DNA from: Clostridia bacterium
GTDB taxonomy: Bacteria > Bacillota > Clostridia > Christensenellales > Borkfalkiaceae
NCBI GenBank assembly: GCA_017503885.1
Contig: JAFVSF010000069.1
Location: forward strand, 1 to 9,783
Reading direction: 5' to 3'
Length of the DNA stretch: 9,783 bases
The notes under the pieces: generated by a model
Told to the model about the DNA's origin: nothing
Database searches by the model: none
The model's input: the letters and a program-made list of their open reading frames with translations, nothing else
In this document: positions 1-7,192 of the stretch, piece by piece
Layout: each line of letters starts with the position of its first letter
How positions within the stretch are numbered: position 1 is the first letter of the stretch
Translations under genes and position numbers: made by a program

Positions 1-1
1 T

Positions 2-28
2 AAAAAATGCTGAAGAGCTTTGTTTTTT
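2..28 (+). terminator. possible weak terminator tail of an upstream gene
   Basis: A short imperfect stem (GCT, loop GAAG, AGC, extended by AAA/TTT around one bulged T) is followed by T-rich runs at 23-28 and 33-42. This could be the end of a transcription unit left of the window. The stem is short and A-T rich, so it may be chance. No upstream gene is visible to support it. Confidence 0.25.
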
Positions 29-30
29 AA

Positions 31-59
31 TTGTTTTTTTTTGCTTTTTATGATATTAT
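31..59 (+). promoter_or_regulatory. tentative sigma-A promoter of asnS
   Basis: TTGTTT at 31-36 and TATTAT at 54-59 are separated by 17 bp. The -10 box matches consensus at five of six positions and the -35 box at three of six. The predicted transcript start lies about 25 bases before the asnS ATG, which leaves no room for a T-box leader. In such T-rich DNA chance matches are common, so this is tentative. Confidence 0.35.
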
Positions 60-69
60 ATTAATATCA
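51..69. repeat. palindrome overlapping the asnS -10 region
   Basis: TGATATTA and TAATATCA form a perfect 8-bp inverted repeat around a 3-base centre (TAT). It overlaps the proposed -10 box and ends 23 bases before the asnS start codon. That is where an operator for a dimeric repressor would sit, but AT-only palindromes arise readily in AT-rich DNA. No regulator can be named. Confidence 0.4.
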
Positions 70-92
70 TATTTATAAGTAGGTGTCTAGCT

Positions 93-1490
93 ATGAAAAA
101 TCGCATTCTTTTAAAAGACGTTTACAAAACAGCAGAAAGCTTATCTGGAAGCAAAATTACGGTTATGGGATGGGCTAAAACCATAAGAGACTCAAAAGCC
201 TTTGGCTTTATTGAACTTAACGACGGCAGTTGTTTTAAAAACGTTCAGGTAGTTTTTGAAAGAGAGAAAATTGCAAACTATGATGAAATTGCTCGTCAAA
301 ACGTTGGCTGTTCGCTCATTGTTGAAGGAACTTTAGTTCTCACTCCAGAGGCAAAACAACCTTTTGAAATTAAAGCTGAATCAATCGAGGTAGAAGGGGC
401 TTCAACACCTGACTATCCATTACAAAAAAAGCGTCACTCGTTTGAGTATTTGCGTGAAATTGCTTATCTTCGCCCTAGAACGAATACCTTTAGTGCAGTT
501 TTCCGTGTAAGAAGTGAGGCTGCTTTTGCAATACATAAATTCTTTAACGAAAGAGGATTTGTTTACGTTCACACTCCACTCATAACTGGTAGTGACTGCG
601 AGGGTGCAGGTGCAATGTTCCAAGTAACGACTCTTCCTCTTGATAACGTTCCAAAGACTGAAGACGGAAAAGTTGACTACAAAAAAGATTTCTTTGGCAA
701 ACCTGCAAGTCTTACTGTTTCTGGCCAACTCTCTGGCGAGGCATACGCAATGGCATTTGGCAATATATATACTTTTGGACCAACGTTTAGAGCAGAGAGA
801 TCAAATACTGCTCGCCACGCAGCAGAATTTTGGATGATTGAGCCAGAAATGGCGTTTGCCGACCTTGCAGACGATATGGACGTTGCAGAGGCTATGGTTA
901 AATACGTTATTTCACACGTTATGGATACTTGTAAAAGTGAACTTGAATTCTTCAACAACTTTGTTGACAAGGGGCTTTTAGAAAGACTTTGTAACGTTCG
1001 TGATAACGAGTTTGTTCGTTTGAGTTATACCGAGGCAATTAAACTTTTAGAGCCTCATAAAGATAAGTTTGAATTCCCAGTTTACTGGGGTTGCGACCTT
1101 CAAAGTGAACACGAAAGATTTATTACCGAGCAAATTTACAAAAAGCCTGTATTTTTAACCGATTATCCAAAGGAAATCAAGGCTTTCTATATGCGTTTAA
1201 ACGACGATAACAAAACCGTTGCTGCGGCAGACCTTTTAGTGCCAGGCGTTGGTGAACTTATCGGTGGTAGCCAAAGAGAAGACAGAGAAGACGTTCTCCT
1301 TTCTCGTATGGCAGAATTAGGTTTAAAGCCAGAAGATTACGATTGGTATATCAATCTTCGTAAATTCGGTGGAACAACTCACGCAGGTTTCGGTCTTGGT
1401 TTTGAACGTATGATAATGTATTTGACAGGCATTTCTAACATAAGGGATGTTATACCGTTTCCAAGAACTGTTGAGAACCTCCTTTTTTAA
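93..1490 (+). CDS. asnS: asparaginyl-tRNA synthetase
   Basis: This cytoplasmic class IIb aminoacyl-tRNA synthetase charges tRNA-Asn with asparagine using ATP. The 465-residue length is typical for bacterial AsnRS. An N-terminal OB-fold anticodon-binding domain spans roughly residues 17-105 (VMGWAKTIRDSKAFGFIEL). The class II catalytic core follows, with motif 1 around residues 145-175, motif 2 at 232-246 (FRAERSNTARHAAEF) and motif 3 at 432-440 (GFGLGFERM). The AsnRS-type motif 2 and the close match across the core to AsnRS rather than AspRS set the specificity. An AGGTG ribosome binding site at 81-85 lies 7 bases before the ATG. The gene seems to be its own transcription unit: 332 gene-free bases follow before plsX. 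No clear hairpin-plus-T-run terminator is visible after the stop, so read-through into plsX is possible. Confidence 0.97.
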   Translation: MKNRILLKDVYKTAESLSGSKITVMGWAKTIRDSKAFGFIELNDGSCFKNVQVVFEREKIANYDEIARQNVGCSLIVEGTLVLTPEAKQPFEIKAESIEVEGASTPDYPLQKKRHSFEYLREIAYLRPRTNTFSAVFRVRSEAAFAIHKFFNERGFVYVHTPLITGSDCEGAGAMFQVTTLPLDNVPKTEDGKVDYKKDFFGKPASLTVSGQLSGEAYAMAFGNIYTFGPTFRAERSNTARHAAEFWMIEPEMAFADLADDMDVAEAMVKYVISHVMDTCKSELEFFNNFVDKGLLERLCNVRDNEFVRLSYTEAIKLLEPHKDKFEFPVYWGCDLQSEHERFITEQIYKKPVFLTDYPKEIKAFYMRLNDDNKTVAAADLLVPGVGELIGGSQREDREDVLLSRMAELGLKPEDYDWYINLRKFGGTTHAGFGLGFERMIMYLTGISNIRDVIPFPRTVENLLF

Positions 1491-1554
1491 AGGCTTATCT
1501 ACTTCGCAAAAGTGCGTTACTGCTTTGTCCCCCAAACCCCAATGACCAAAGAGG

Positions 1555-1612
1555 TCTATTGTGTCTTGTGTCACAAAGCGAGCCTTCTTTTGCTCGCATC
1601 TAATCCTTTAAA
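1555..1612 (+). repeat. 58-bp structured direct repeat, copy A
   Basis: This copy matches copy B (1660-1717) at 55 of 58 positions without gaps, offset by 105 bp. It can fold into two adjacent hairpins one base apart. The first is 1559-1576: seven positions with a TTGT loop and one T-T mismatch (1564/1571). The second is 1578-1597: GCGAGC, an 8-base loop, GCTCGC, all six pairs Watson-Crick. All three differences from copy B fall in right-hand stem arms. The family is not one I recognise. It could be an interspersed repeat of this genome or an RNA leader element. Confidence 0.85.
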
Positions 1613-1644
1613 TCTCACTTGATAAAGGTAAAGGGAAAAAGGAT

Positions 1645-1659
1645 GCAACTTCAAGTTGC
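1645..1659. repeat. short palindrome closing repeat unit A
   Basis: GCAACTT and AAGTTGC form a perfect 7-bp inverted repeat about a single central C. As RNA it would fold as GCAAC, a TTCAA loop, GTTGC. It directly abuts the start of repeat copy B. A different palindrome occupies nearly the same place after copy B. Confidence 0.7.
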
Positions 1660-1717
1660 TCTATTGTGTCTTGTGACACAAAGCGAGCCTTCTTTTGCTT
1701 GTATCTAATCCTTTAAA
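1660..1717 (+). repeat. 58-bp structured direct repeat, copy B
   Basis: This is the second copy of the repeat. Its first hairpin (1664-1681) is a perfect 7-bp stem, TTGTGTC / GACACAA, with a TTGT loop. Its second hairpin (1683-1702) pairs GCGAGC with GCTTGT, which in + strand RNA keeps all six pairs through two G-U wobbles. The sequence after it (1718 onward) still resembles the sequence after copy A when one gap is allowed. The real unit is therefore probably about 105 bp, in tandem, with a diverged second half. Confidence 0.85.
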
Positions 1718-1754
1718 AATTTGCTTTATAAGAGTAAAACAAAAACACGAGAGT

Positions 1755-1769
1755 GGAGCGTCACGCTCC
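1755..1769. repeat. short palindrome closing repeat unit B
   Basis: GGAGCG, TCA, CGCTCC is a perfect 6-bp stem with a 3-base loop, 53 bases before the plsX start codon. It lies 5 bases from the place predicted by the 105-bp period from the 1645-1659 palindrome, but its sequence is unrelated. No T-run follows it, so it is not a terminator. Confidence 0.7.
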
Positions 1770-1810
1770 CAACGTTACGTCGAACAAATTTTAAAATTCT
1801 CATTACTAAA

Positions 1811-1816
1811 AGAGGA
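1811..1816 (+). promoter_or_regulatory. plsX ribosome binding site
   Basis: AGAGGA sits 6 bases before the ATG at 1823. It fixes the plsX start there rather than at an in-frame TTG at 1721, whose 34 extra codons would run through the repeat region and have no PlsX counterpart. Confidence 0.85.
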
Positions 1817-1822
1817 AAATAT

Positions 1823-2833
1823 ATGAAAATTATTATTGATGCTTATGGTGGAGATCATTCGCCACAGGAAATAGTTACAGGTGCTATTAACGCCCTTGCA
1901 GAAAAAGACGGTTTTGATATCGTTTTAGTTGGTAAAGAAGATGGTATAAACGCCGTTTTACAAACACTTGAATATGATAAAACTAGAGTGTTTGTAGAAA
2001 ATGCTACCGAAGTTATTGGTTGCGACGAGTCTCCTACCGAGGCTATTAGAGTTAAAAAAGATTCGTCTATAGTAAAGAGTGTAAAACTTCTAAAAGAAGA
2101 CGAAAATGCAAAGGCTTTCGTTTCGGCAGGTTCTACAGGTGCAGTTTTAACGGCGTCGGTAATTTTATCACGTAGAATAAAAGGTGTGGTGCGTCCTGCA
2201 CTTGCACCTCTTCTTCCTAATCTTGCCGGAGGACAGACCATGCTTTTAGACTGTGGTGCTAACGTTGATTGTAAGGCTAACTGGCTCGTTCAGTTTGCTA
2301 TTATGGGTAGCACTTATATGAAGGAAGTTTGTGGCGTTGCAAATCCAAGAGTTGCACTCTTATCAAATGGTACGGAAGATGAAAAGGGTTGTGCACTCAC
2401 TTTAGAAGCGTTTGCTCTTTTAAAAGATGATAAGAGAATTAATTTTGTGGGCAATATGGAGGCTCGTGAAATTCTTTCTGGCGAATACGACGTGGTTGTT
2501 GCAGATGGATTTAGTGGTAACGTTGCACTCAAGGCAACCGAAGGTGCAGTGAACGTAATTCTTACTAATTTAAAAACCGAAATAAAAGCATCTAAAAGGG
2601 CAAAAATAGGTTATTTATTTATGAAAAACGCCTTTAAAAACCTTAAGGGCAAAATCGACTATAATAAGAGGGGTGGAGCAGTGCTTCTCGGTATGGAAAA
2701 GACTGTTGTTAAGGCTCACGGTTCGTCAAAAGCAGAGGCGTTTAAAAACGCAGTGCTTCAAGCGTACAACAATTCAGCTATTAACGTAAACGGTAAAATC
2801 GAGCAAGCTTTGGCTACTACCGAAGGTGTATAA
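1823..2833 (+). CDS. plsX: phosphate acyltransferase PlsX
   Basis: PlsX converts acyl-ACP and phosphate to acyl-phosphate, the acyl donor for PlsY in the first step of phosphatidic acid synthesis. It is a peripheral membrane or soluble protein. The product is 336 residues, the usual family length. Family landmarks are the N-terminal IDAYGGDHSP (5-14; most relatives have MGGD, here YGGD), SAGSTGA (101-107), DCGANVD (143-149), and the C-terminal VADGFSGNVALKATEG. The start is chosen by the AGAGGA site and by the canonical MKIIIDA beginning. The stop TAA shares one base with the rnc ATG. In many Bacillota acpP lies between plsX and rnc; it is missing here. No FapR operator (pattern like TTAGTACCTGATACTAA) is seen upstream, so lipid-responsive control by FapR is not supported. 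Confidence 0.96.
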   Translation: MKIIIDAYGGDHSPQEIVTGAINALAEKDGFDIVLVGKEDGINAVLQTLEYDKTRVFVENATEVIGCDESPTEAIRVKKDSSIVKSVKLLKEDENAKAFVSAGSTGAVLTASVILSRRIKGVVRPALAPLLPNLAGGQTMLLDCGANVDCKANWLVQFAIMGSTYMKEVCGVANPRVALLSNGTEDEKGCALTLEAFALLKDDKRINFVGNMEAREILSGEYDVVVADGFSGNVALKATEGAVNVILTNLKTEIKASKRAKIGYLFMKNAFKNLKGKIDYNKRGGAVLLGMEKTVVKAHGSSKAEAFKNAVLQAYNNSAINVNGKIEQALATTEGV

Positions 2834-2835
2834 TG
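2825..2835 (+). promoter_or_regulatory. plsX-rnc coupled stop/start junction
   Basis: GGTGTATAATG combines the last two sense codons of plsX (Gly-Val), its TAA stop and the rnc ATG, overlapping by one base. The GGTG, preceded by GAA, can act as a ribosome binding site about 4-6 bases before the ATG. The same 11 bases recur at 7182-7192 between smc and ftsY. Translational coupling is inferred. Confidence 0.6.
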
Positions 2836-3606
2836 ATTTTTTATATGCACGAGTGTGAGGAAAAACTCGGCTATTCATTTAAAGACAAAACTTTGCTTAG
2901 GTTATGCTTTACACATCCGTCCTATGCACACGAGCATGGAGGGGTAAAAAATAACGAGCGTTTAGAATATTTTGGCGATTCTATTTTAGGGTTTATAACT
3001 GCTGAATATTTAATGCAAAAATTCCCAGATGCCGACGAGGGGCTTCTTACCGATTATAAACAACAACTCGTATCTTGCGAGCCTTTATCAAAGGCGATAG
3101 AAAAGAGTGGTTTATATGAGTTTTTAATGTTTGGTGAAGGAGAAAAGAAAAATTCGCCAGAGCATCATCGTTCTGCAAAGGAAAATCTTTTTGAGGCTAT
3201 CGTTGCAGGTATTTATTTAGACGGTGGCTTGGAAGAGGCTAAAAAATTTGTAAAAAGAACCTTGTTTAGCAAAACCCAGTTGGTAAGGGCACGGGGAAAG
3301 GATACGATTTTAAGTTGTAGACCAACCGATTATAAAGGTAAATTGCAAGAGTACGTTCAAAAATACAAACTAGGAACGCTCTTGTACGTGGAAAAGGAAA
3401 GGTCTGGTCCAGACCACGAGCCAATGTTTACAATGGCTGTTACCGTAAACGATAAAGAGGTGGCTTTTGCAAAGGGTAGAAAAAAATCCGATGCCGAAAA
3501 AGAGGCTGCTAGGCTTGCTCTTGAAAAATACGAAAAGACTAAAAAGCAACCTGTAAAAACGGTGGCAAAGCAAAAGCAAACGAATAAAAGGAGAAAATCA
3601 AAGTGA
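2833..3606 (+). CDS. rnc: ribonuclease III
   Basis: RNase III cuts double-stranded RNA, including rRNA precursors and structured mRNAs, in the cytoplasm as a dimer. The product is 257 residues, a little long for the family because of a lysine/arginine-rich tail after about residue 236. The catalytic domain has the signature NERLEYFGDS at 41-50, with E45 and D49 at the known metal-ligand positions. The second acidic pair is NLFE at 118-121: E121 is kept, but the position usually occupied by Asp (E. coli D114) is Asn118. The double-stranded RNA-binding domain spans about 166-233 (DYKGKLQE, GPDHEPMF, then KKSDAEKEAA). The start at 2833 fits the overlap with plsX and the upstream GAAGGTG. ATG 2845 (Met5) lies too far from that site. 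The stop overlaps the smc GTG by 4 bases. Confidence 0.96.
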   Translation: MIFYMHECEEKLGYSFKDKTLLRLCFTHPSYAHEHGGVKNNERLEYFGDSILGFITAEYLMQKFPDADEGLLTDYKQQLVSCEPLSKAIEKSGLYEFLMFGEGEKKNSPEHHRSAKENLFEAIVAGIYLDGGLEEAKKFVKRTLFSKTQLVRARGKDTILSCRPTDYKGKLQEYVQKYKLGTLLYVEKERSGPDHEPMFTMAVTVNDKEVAFAKGRKKSDAEKEAARLALEKYEKTKKQPVKTVAKQKQTNKRRKSK

Positions 3607-6600
3607 ATTTCAAAAAGATTGAGCTTATCGGGTTTAAATCATTTGCCGATAGGCAAGAAATACAATTTGAAAACGGCGTTACCTGTATCGTAGGACCTAA
3701 CGGCTGTGGTAAGAGTAACGTTTCCGATGCTGTTAGATGGGTGCTTGGCGAACAGTCTGCAAAGACTCTTCGTGGCTCGTCTATGCAAGACGTAATCTTC
3801 AACGGAACGCAGAATAGAAAGTCTCTTTCTTACTGTGAGGTTTCGCTTACCTTTGATAACACTAACAGAATATTCAAATCTCTTGAATACGATGAAGTTG
3901 TGTTTACTAGAAAACTTTTCCGTTCGGGCGAAAGTGAGTATTTTATCAATAAAAAGCAAGCGAGACTTCGTGATATAGTAAACAATCTTCACGAATGTGG
4001 CGTTAGTAAAGAGGGTTATACGGTAATCGGTCAAGGCAAGGTTGCAGAAATCCTTTCATCAAAACCAGAAGATAGAAGAACTATATTTGAAGAGGCTGTA
4101 GGTATAGCAAAAACCAAGACTCAAAGACTTGAAACTATGCGTAAACTCGACAGAGTAAGAGATAATATTACTCGTATAGTTGATATCACTACCGAACTTG
4201 AACGTCAAAGAGAGCCTCTTAGAAGGGCTGCTGAAAAGACTAGAGCGGCAAGAGCACTTGGCGAACAACTTAAATACCACGAAGTAAACTCATATTTATA
4301 TAAATATGATAATGCCGCAACGTCTAAAGAAAAGATAAATTTAAGAATAAAAGGTATAGAAGAGCAGTTAAGACTTCGCAATGAAGAACTTGCAGAATCT
4401 ATCAAGGCGTATAATCAGCACCAAAGAGAAATTGGCGAGGCTGATGAGAATATAAGTAACCTTAACGAAGAGTTAATCGCAAGAACGCAAGCTTTTGAAA
4501 GACAGTCTGGCGAGGCAAAGGTTTATAACGAAAGAATAACCACTCTTCGTGCAGAAATTAAGCGTCTTAGTGATGAGGCTCAAGAGGCTAGAAGAAGAAT
4601 TGAAGAATTAGAAAGAAGAATAAGAGAAAAGCGTGACTACGTAGGTAATTGTCAAAAAGAAATTGAAAAACTTGAGGACAAGTCTATTTCTTTAAACGAA
4701 CAACTTATAAAAGTTATGGACAAGATTACCGAGGGCGATATGCTCGCAAGGTCTGCTCATAAAGAAATTCTTGCAAGTGTAGAATCTCTTGCCGATATTA
4801 AACAAAATATCGGTTCGCTTTCTGCTGAAAAAACTGTTTTTGCAGAACGTAGAGATAAAGCCACTAGCGAAATTGAATTGTTAACTCGTAAACTTAGCGA
4901 ACAAATGTCAGAGAGTTCTTTAAAGAGTGCTGAACTTCTTTCTTTAGAAAAGCAAGCAAATCTCATTAAAGAAGATATTAAAGAAAGAGAAAACGATATC
5001 TTGGCAACGAAAAATTACGTTGGAGATATCGAGAGAAAGATTTTTGCTTTAAACTCTGAAATTTCAGCGTTAGAGGCAAATTCAAAGGTTTACACCAACC
5101 TTAAAGAGAATTACGACGGCTATCAATATTCGGTAAAAACTTTAATGACCGAATCAAAGCGTAATCCAGAAATAGGCAAGAGAGTAAAAGGTTTAGTTTC
5201 AAATATAATTAAAACCGATGCAAAGCACGAACTTGCAATTACTGCGTGTCTTGGCGTGGCAGTTCAACATATCGTAACGGCAACCCCAGAAGATGCGAAA
5301 TTCCTCATTAACTACTTAAGAAAAACAGAGTCCGGAACGGCAACTTTCCTTCCTGTAACAAGCGTTAAGGTAAGACCTGAAGGTTACGATACTCGTCAAG
5401 CCCTTTCAGAAAAAGGTGCAATAGGTCTTGCCAACGAAATAGTTACCTACGACAGTTATTTTGAAAACGTTATTAAGTTCCTTTTGGGTAATACTTTAGT
5501 CGTTGACAATCTTGACAATGCAGTTGCTATTGCTAACAAATATCACTTTGGTTTTAAGATTGCTACCTTAGACGGAGATATTTTGTCTACTGCAGGTTCA
5601 ATGACGGGTGGTTCAAGAAGACAAAACAACGCAAACCTCCTTGCTATGGATAGAAAAGTAGAAGAGATTAACAAGGCTCTTGCTACTAAGAAAGCCGAAA
5701 TGGAGAAACTTTCTGCAAGAAAAGAGCAACTTTCTAAGCAAGTTCAAGAACAACAGGAAGAATGTGAAAAGATTTATCTTGAATTACAAGAAAACAAGCA
5801 ACAAGTAGCAGTATTAAAAGAGAGAATTGCATCTTTAGAGATTGCAACTTTAGAGACTCAAAAACTTTTAGAGGCAAGCAAAGACGACGTGTCTCTTCTC
5901 AATATGCGTCTTACCGAGATTAGTAAGCAATATTCTGCGATTGAAGAGGGTAATGAAGAACTCTTAAAGAAGAGAGAACTCGCATCATCCGACGCAGATA
6001 AGCACCAAGCAGAATACGAAGATTACAATGCTAAACGTGATGAACTTTCTAATGAACTTCATAAAGTTCAAGAGAGAATAGTATTCTTAAAAGGCGAGAT
6101 TAAAGCTAGTGAAGAAGACGTTCAAAGAATGGAAGGCGAAAAGTCTGAAAAGGGCGTTTTAGTTGAAGAAAACTCTGCAAAGATTACTACTTTAAACGCT
6201 GACGTTTCCGTTTTGTTAGACGACGTTGCAAAGGTTTCTCTCACCGATGCTGAAAAAGAATATTTAGATATTATTCGTGCAAAAAGAGATAATATAGCAT
6301 CTCGTAAAGTTATGCTCAACGAGGAAGTTAAGCAAGACAATTTAAAACGAGAGATGGTACAGGCAGAAATTGGTAAGCTTGGCGAAAGTAAGTATAAAGA
6401 AGAAAACGCCCTCGTTCGTATTGATACTGACCTTGAATATTTACAAGCAAGAGTTTGGGAGGAATATCAAATTACTTACGAAACTGCGTTACCACTTAGA
6501 GATGAAGAATACGATATTATTACTTCAAATAGTGAAATTTCTTCACTTAAAAAGAAAATATCTGCCCTCGGTAATATAAACTATAACGCTATTGAAGAGT

Positions 6601-7190
6601 TTGAAGACCTTGACCTTCGTTATCAAGATATGACGACTCAGCGTGACGACCTTGTTAAAGCTGAAGAGGATCTCGTTTCGGTAATTAAAAAACTTACAGA
6701 CGAAATGAGTGCTACCTTTGCCGAAGGTTTTGCTAAAATTAGAGCCAACTTTGGAAGAATTTTCAAAGAACTTTTTGGTGGTGGTACTGCCGATCTTGTT
6801 TTGGAGAAAACAGAGTCGGATGATCCGTTAGAGCAAGGCATAGAAATAGTAGCCGAGCCACCAGGAAAGAAACTCCAAAAGATTTCACTTCTTTCAGGTG
6901 GTGAAATGGCGCTTACTGCTATTGCAATACTTTTTGCAATATTAAAACTCCGTCCAATGCCTTTCGTTGTATTAGACGAAATTGAGGCTGCACTCGACGA
7001 TGCTAACGTAGAGAGATTTGCTAAATATTTAAAGAATTTCTCTGAAGAAACTCAATTTATAGTAATAACCCACAAAAAAGTTACTATGGAAAGAGGCGAT
7101 TCCCTTTACGGTGTAACAATGCAAGAAAAGGGCGTTTCTAAGATTATTTCCGTAAAACTTTCTGATGCGGTTGATACCTACGGTGTATAA
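3603..7190 (+). CDS. smc: chromosome segregation ATPase Smc
   Basis: Smc is the ATPase of the Smc-ScpAB condensin that loads on DNA near parS sites, extrudes loops and helps sister chromosomes separate. It is 1195 residues, normal for bacterial Smc. The N-terminal head has GFKSFADR (10-17), Walker A GPNGCGKSN (31-39) and Q-loop IGQGKV (142-147). Long, Glu/Lys/Arg-rich coiled coils flank a hinge at roughly 505-670, which closes with the conserved GSMTGGS (665-671). The C-terminal head has the ABC signature LSGGE (1097-1101), and Walker B FVVLDEIEAALDDANV starting at 1121 with D1125 and catalytic E1126. All ATPase residues are present. The GTG start overlaps the rnc stop (GTGA), and AAAGGAG at 3587-3593 lies 9 bases upstream. 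The scpA and scpB genes are not in the window. Confidence 0.98.
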   Translation: MNFKKIELIGFKSFADRQEIQFENGVTCIVGPNGCGKSNVSDAVRWVLGEQSAKTLRGSSMQDVIFNGTQNRKSLSYCEVSLTFDNTNRIFKSLEYDEVVFTRKLFRSGESEYFINKKQARLRDIVNNLHECGVSKEGYTVIGQGKVAEILSSKPEDRRTIFEEAVGIAKTKTQRLETMRKLDRVRDNITRIVDITTELERQREPLRRAAEKTRAARALGEQLKYHEVNSYLYKYDNAATSKEKINLRIKGIEEQLRLRNEELAESIKAYNQHQREIGEADENISNLNEELIARTQAFERQSGEAKVYNERITTLRAEIKRLSDEAQEARRRIEELERRIREKRDYVGNCQKEIEKLEDKSISLNEQLIKVMDKITEGDMLARSAHKEILASVESLADIKQNIGSLSAEKTVFAERRDKATSEIELLTRKLSEQMSESSLKSAELLSLEKQANLIKEDIKERENDILATKNYVGDIERKIFALNSEISALEANSKVYTNLKENYDGYQYSVKTLMTESKRNPEIGKRVKGLVSNIIKTDAKHELAITACLGVAVQHIVTATPEDAKFLINYLRKTESGTATFLPVTSVKVRPEGYDTRQALSEKGAIGLANEIVTYDSYFENVIKFLLGNTLVVDNLDNAVAIANKYHFGFKIATLDGDILSTAGSMTGGSRRQNNANLLAMDRKVEEINKALATKKAEMEKLSARKEQLSKQVQEQQEECEKIYLELQENKQQVAVLKERIASLEIATLETQKLLEASKDDVSLLNMRLTEISKQYSAIEEGNEELLKKRELASSDADKHQAEYEDYNAKRDELSNELHKVQERIVFLKGEIKASEEDVQRMEGEKSEKGVLVEENSAKITTLNADVSVLLDDVAKVSLTDAEKEYLDIIRAKRDNIASRKVMLNEEVKQDNLKREMVQAEIGKLGESKYKEENALVRIDTDLEYLQARVWEEYQITYETALPLRDEEYDIITSNSEISSLKKKISALGNINYNAIEEFEDLDLRYQDMTTQRDDLVKAEEDLVSVIKKLTDEMSATFAEGFAKIRANFGRIFKELFGGGTADLVLEKTESDDPLEQGIEIVAEPPGKKLQKISLLSGGEMALTAIAILFAILKLRPMPFVVLDEIEAALDDANVERFAKYLKNFSEETQFIVITHKKVTMERGDSLYGVTMQEKGVSKIISVKLSDAVDTYGV

Positions 7191-7192
7191 TG
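7182..7192 (+). promoter_or_regulatory. smc-ftsY coupled stop/start junction
   Basis: GGTGTATAATG again supplies the Gly-Val-stop end of one gene and the ATG of the next with a one-base overlap, exactly as at 2825-2835. Only GGTG, 4 bases before the ATG, resembles a ribosome binding site. Initiation at ftsY therefore probably depends on ribosomes finishing smc. That dependence is inferred. Confidence 0.6.

Larger units (their letters stand above)
1491..1822. other. gene-free, hairpin-rich intergenic region
   Basis: No reading frame here looks like a gene. The first part (1491-1554) contains a small hairpin (CGCA, loop AAAG, TGCG, 1505-1516) and a C-rich patch with CCCCC at 1529-1533 and CCCC at 1537-1540. 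The rest is two direct copies of a structured repeat, each followed by a short palindrome, then an AT-rich stretch leading to the plsX ribosome binding site. I found no convincing promoter for plsX, no FapR-like operator and no strong terminator for asnS. The region may be the leader of the plsX operon, or a repeat island inserted between two unrelated gene blocks. Confidence 0.7.

Noticed and set aside
7..30. Mini frame ATG...TAA (MLKSFVF) as an asnS leader peptide
   Set aside because: It contains no Asn codons, lies before the proposed promoter, and no ribosome binding site is visible in the window.
1481..1493. CCTTT-TTT-AAAGG hairpin as asnS terminator
   Set aside because: The stem is only 5 bp, it lies within the stop codon region, and no T-run follows.
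1323..1574. Minus-strand open frame of 83 codons reaching from asnS into the intergenic repeat
   Set aside because: Most of it is antisense to asnS, it starts with GTG inside a repeat hairpin, and no ribosome binding site or recognisable domain is seen.
1555..1717. Minus-strand frame shared by both repeat copies (reads FKGLD.SKRRLAL)
   Set aside because: It is only 13-18 codons long, and one copy-specific base change creates a stop in copy A. It behaves like non-coding repeat sequence, not a gene.
1555..1717. Repeats as a CRISPR array or transposon ends
   Set aside because: There are only two copies with a 47-base interval that itself resembles the flank of the second copy. No cas genes, transposase or terminal inverted repeats are visible.
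1721..1822. In-frame upstream extension of plsX from a TTG
   Set aside because: The 34 extra codons run through the repeat region, have no PlsX counterpart and lack a good ribosome binding site. ATG 1823 with AGAGGA fits the family start.
1491..1822. FapR operator, T-box, riboswitch or tRNA in the intergenic region
   Set aside because: No matching palindrome, T-box core or cloverleaf could be found by reading both strands.
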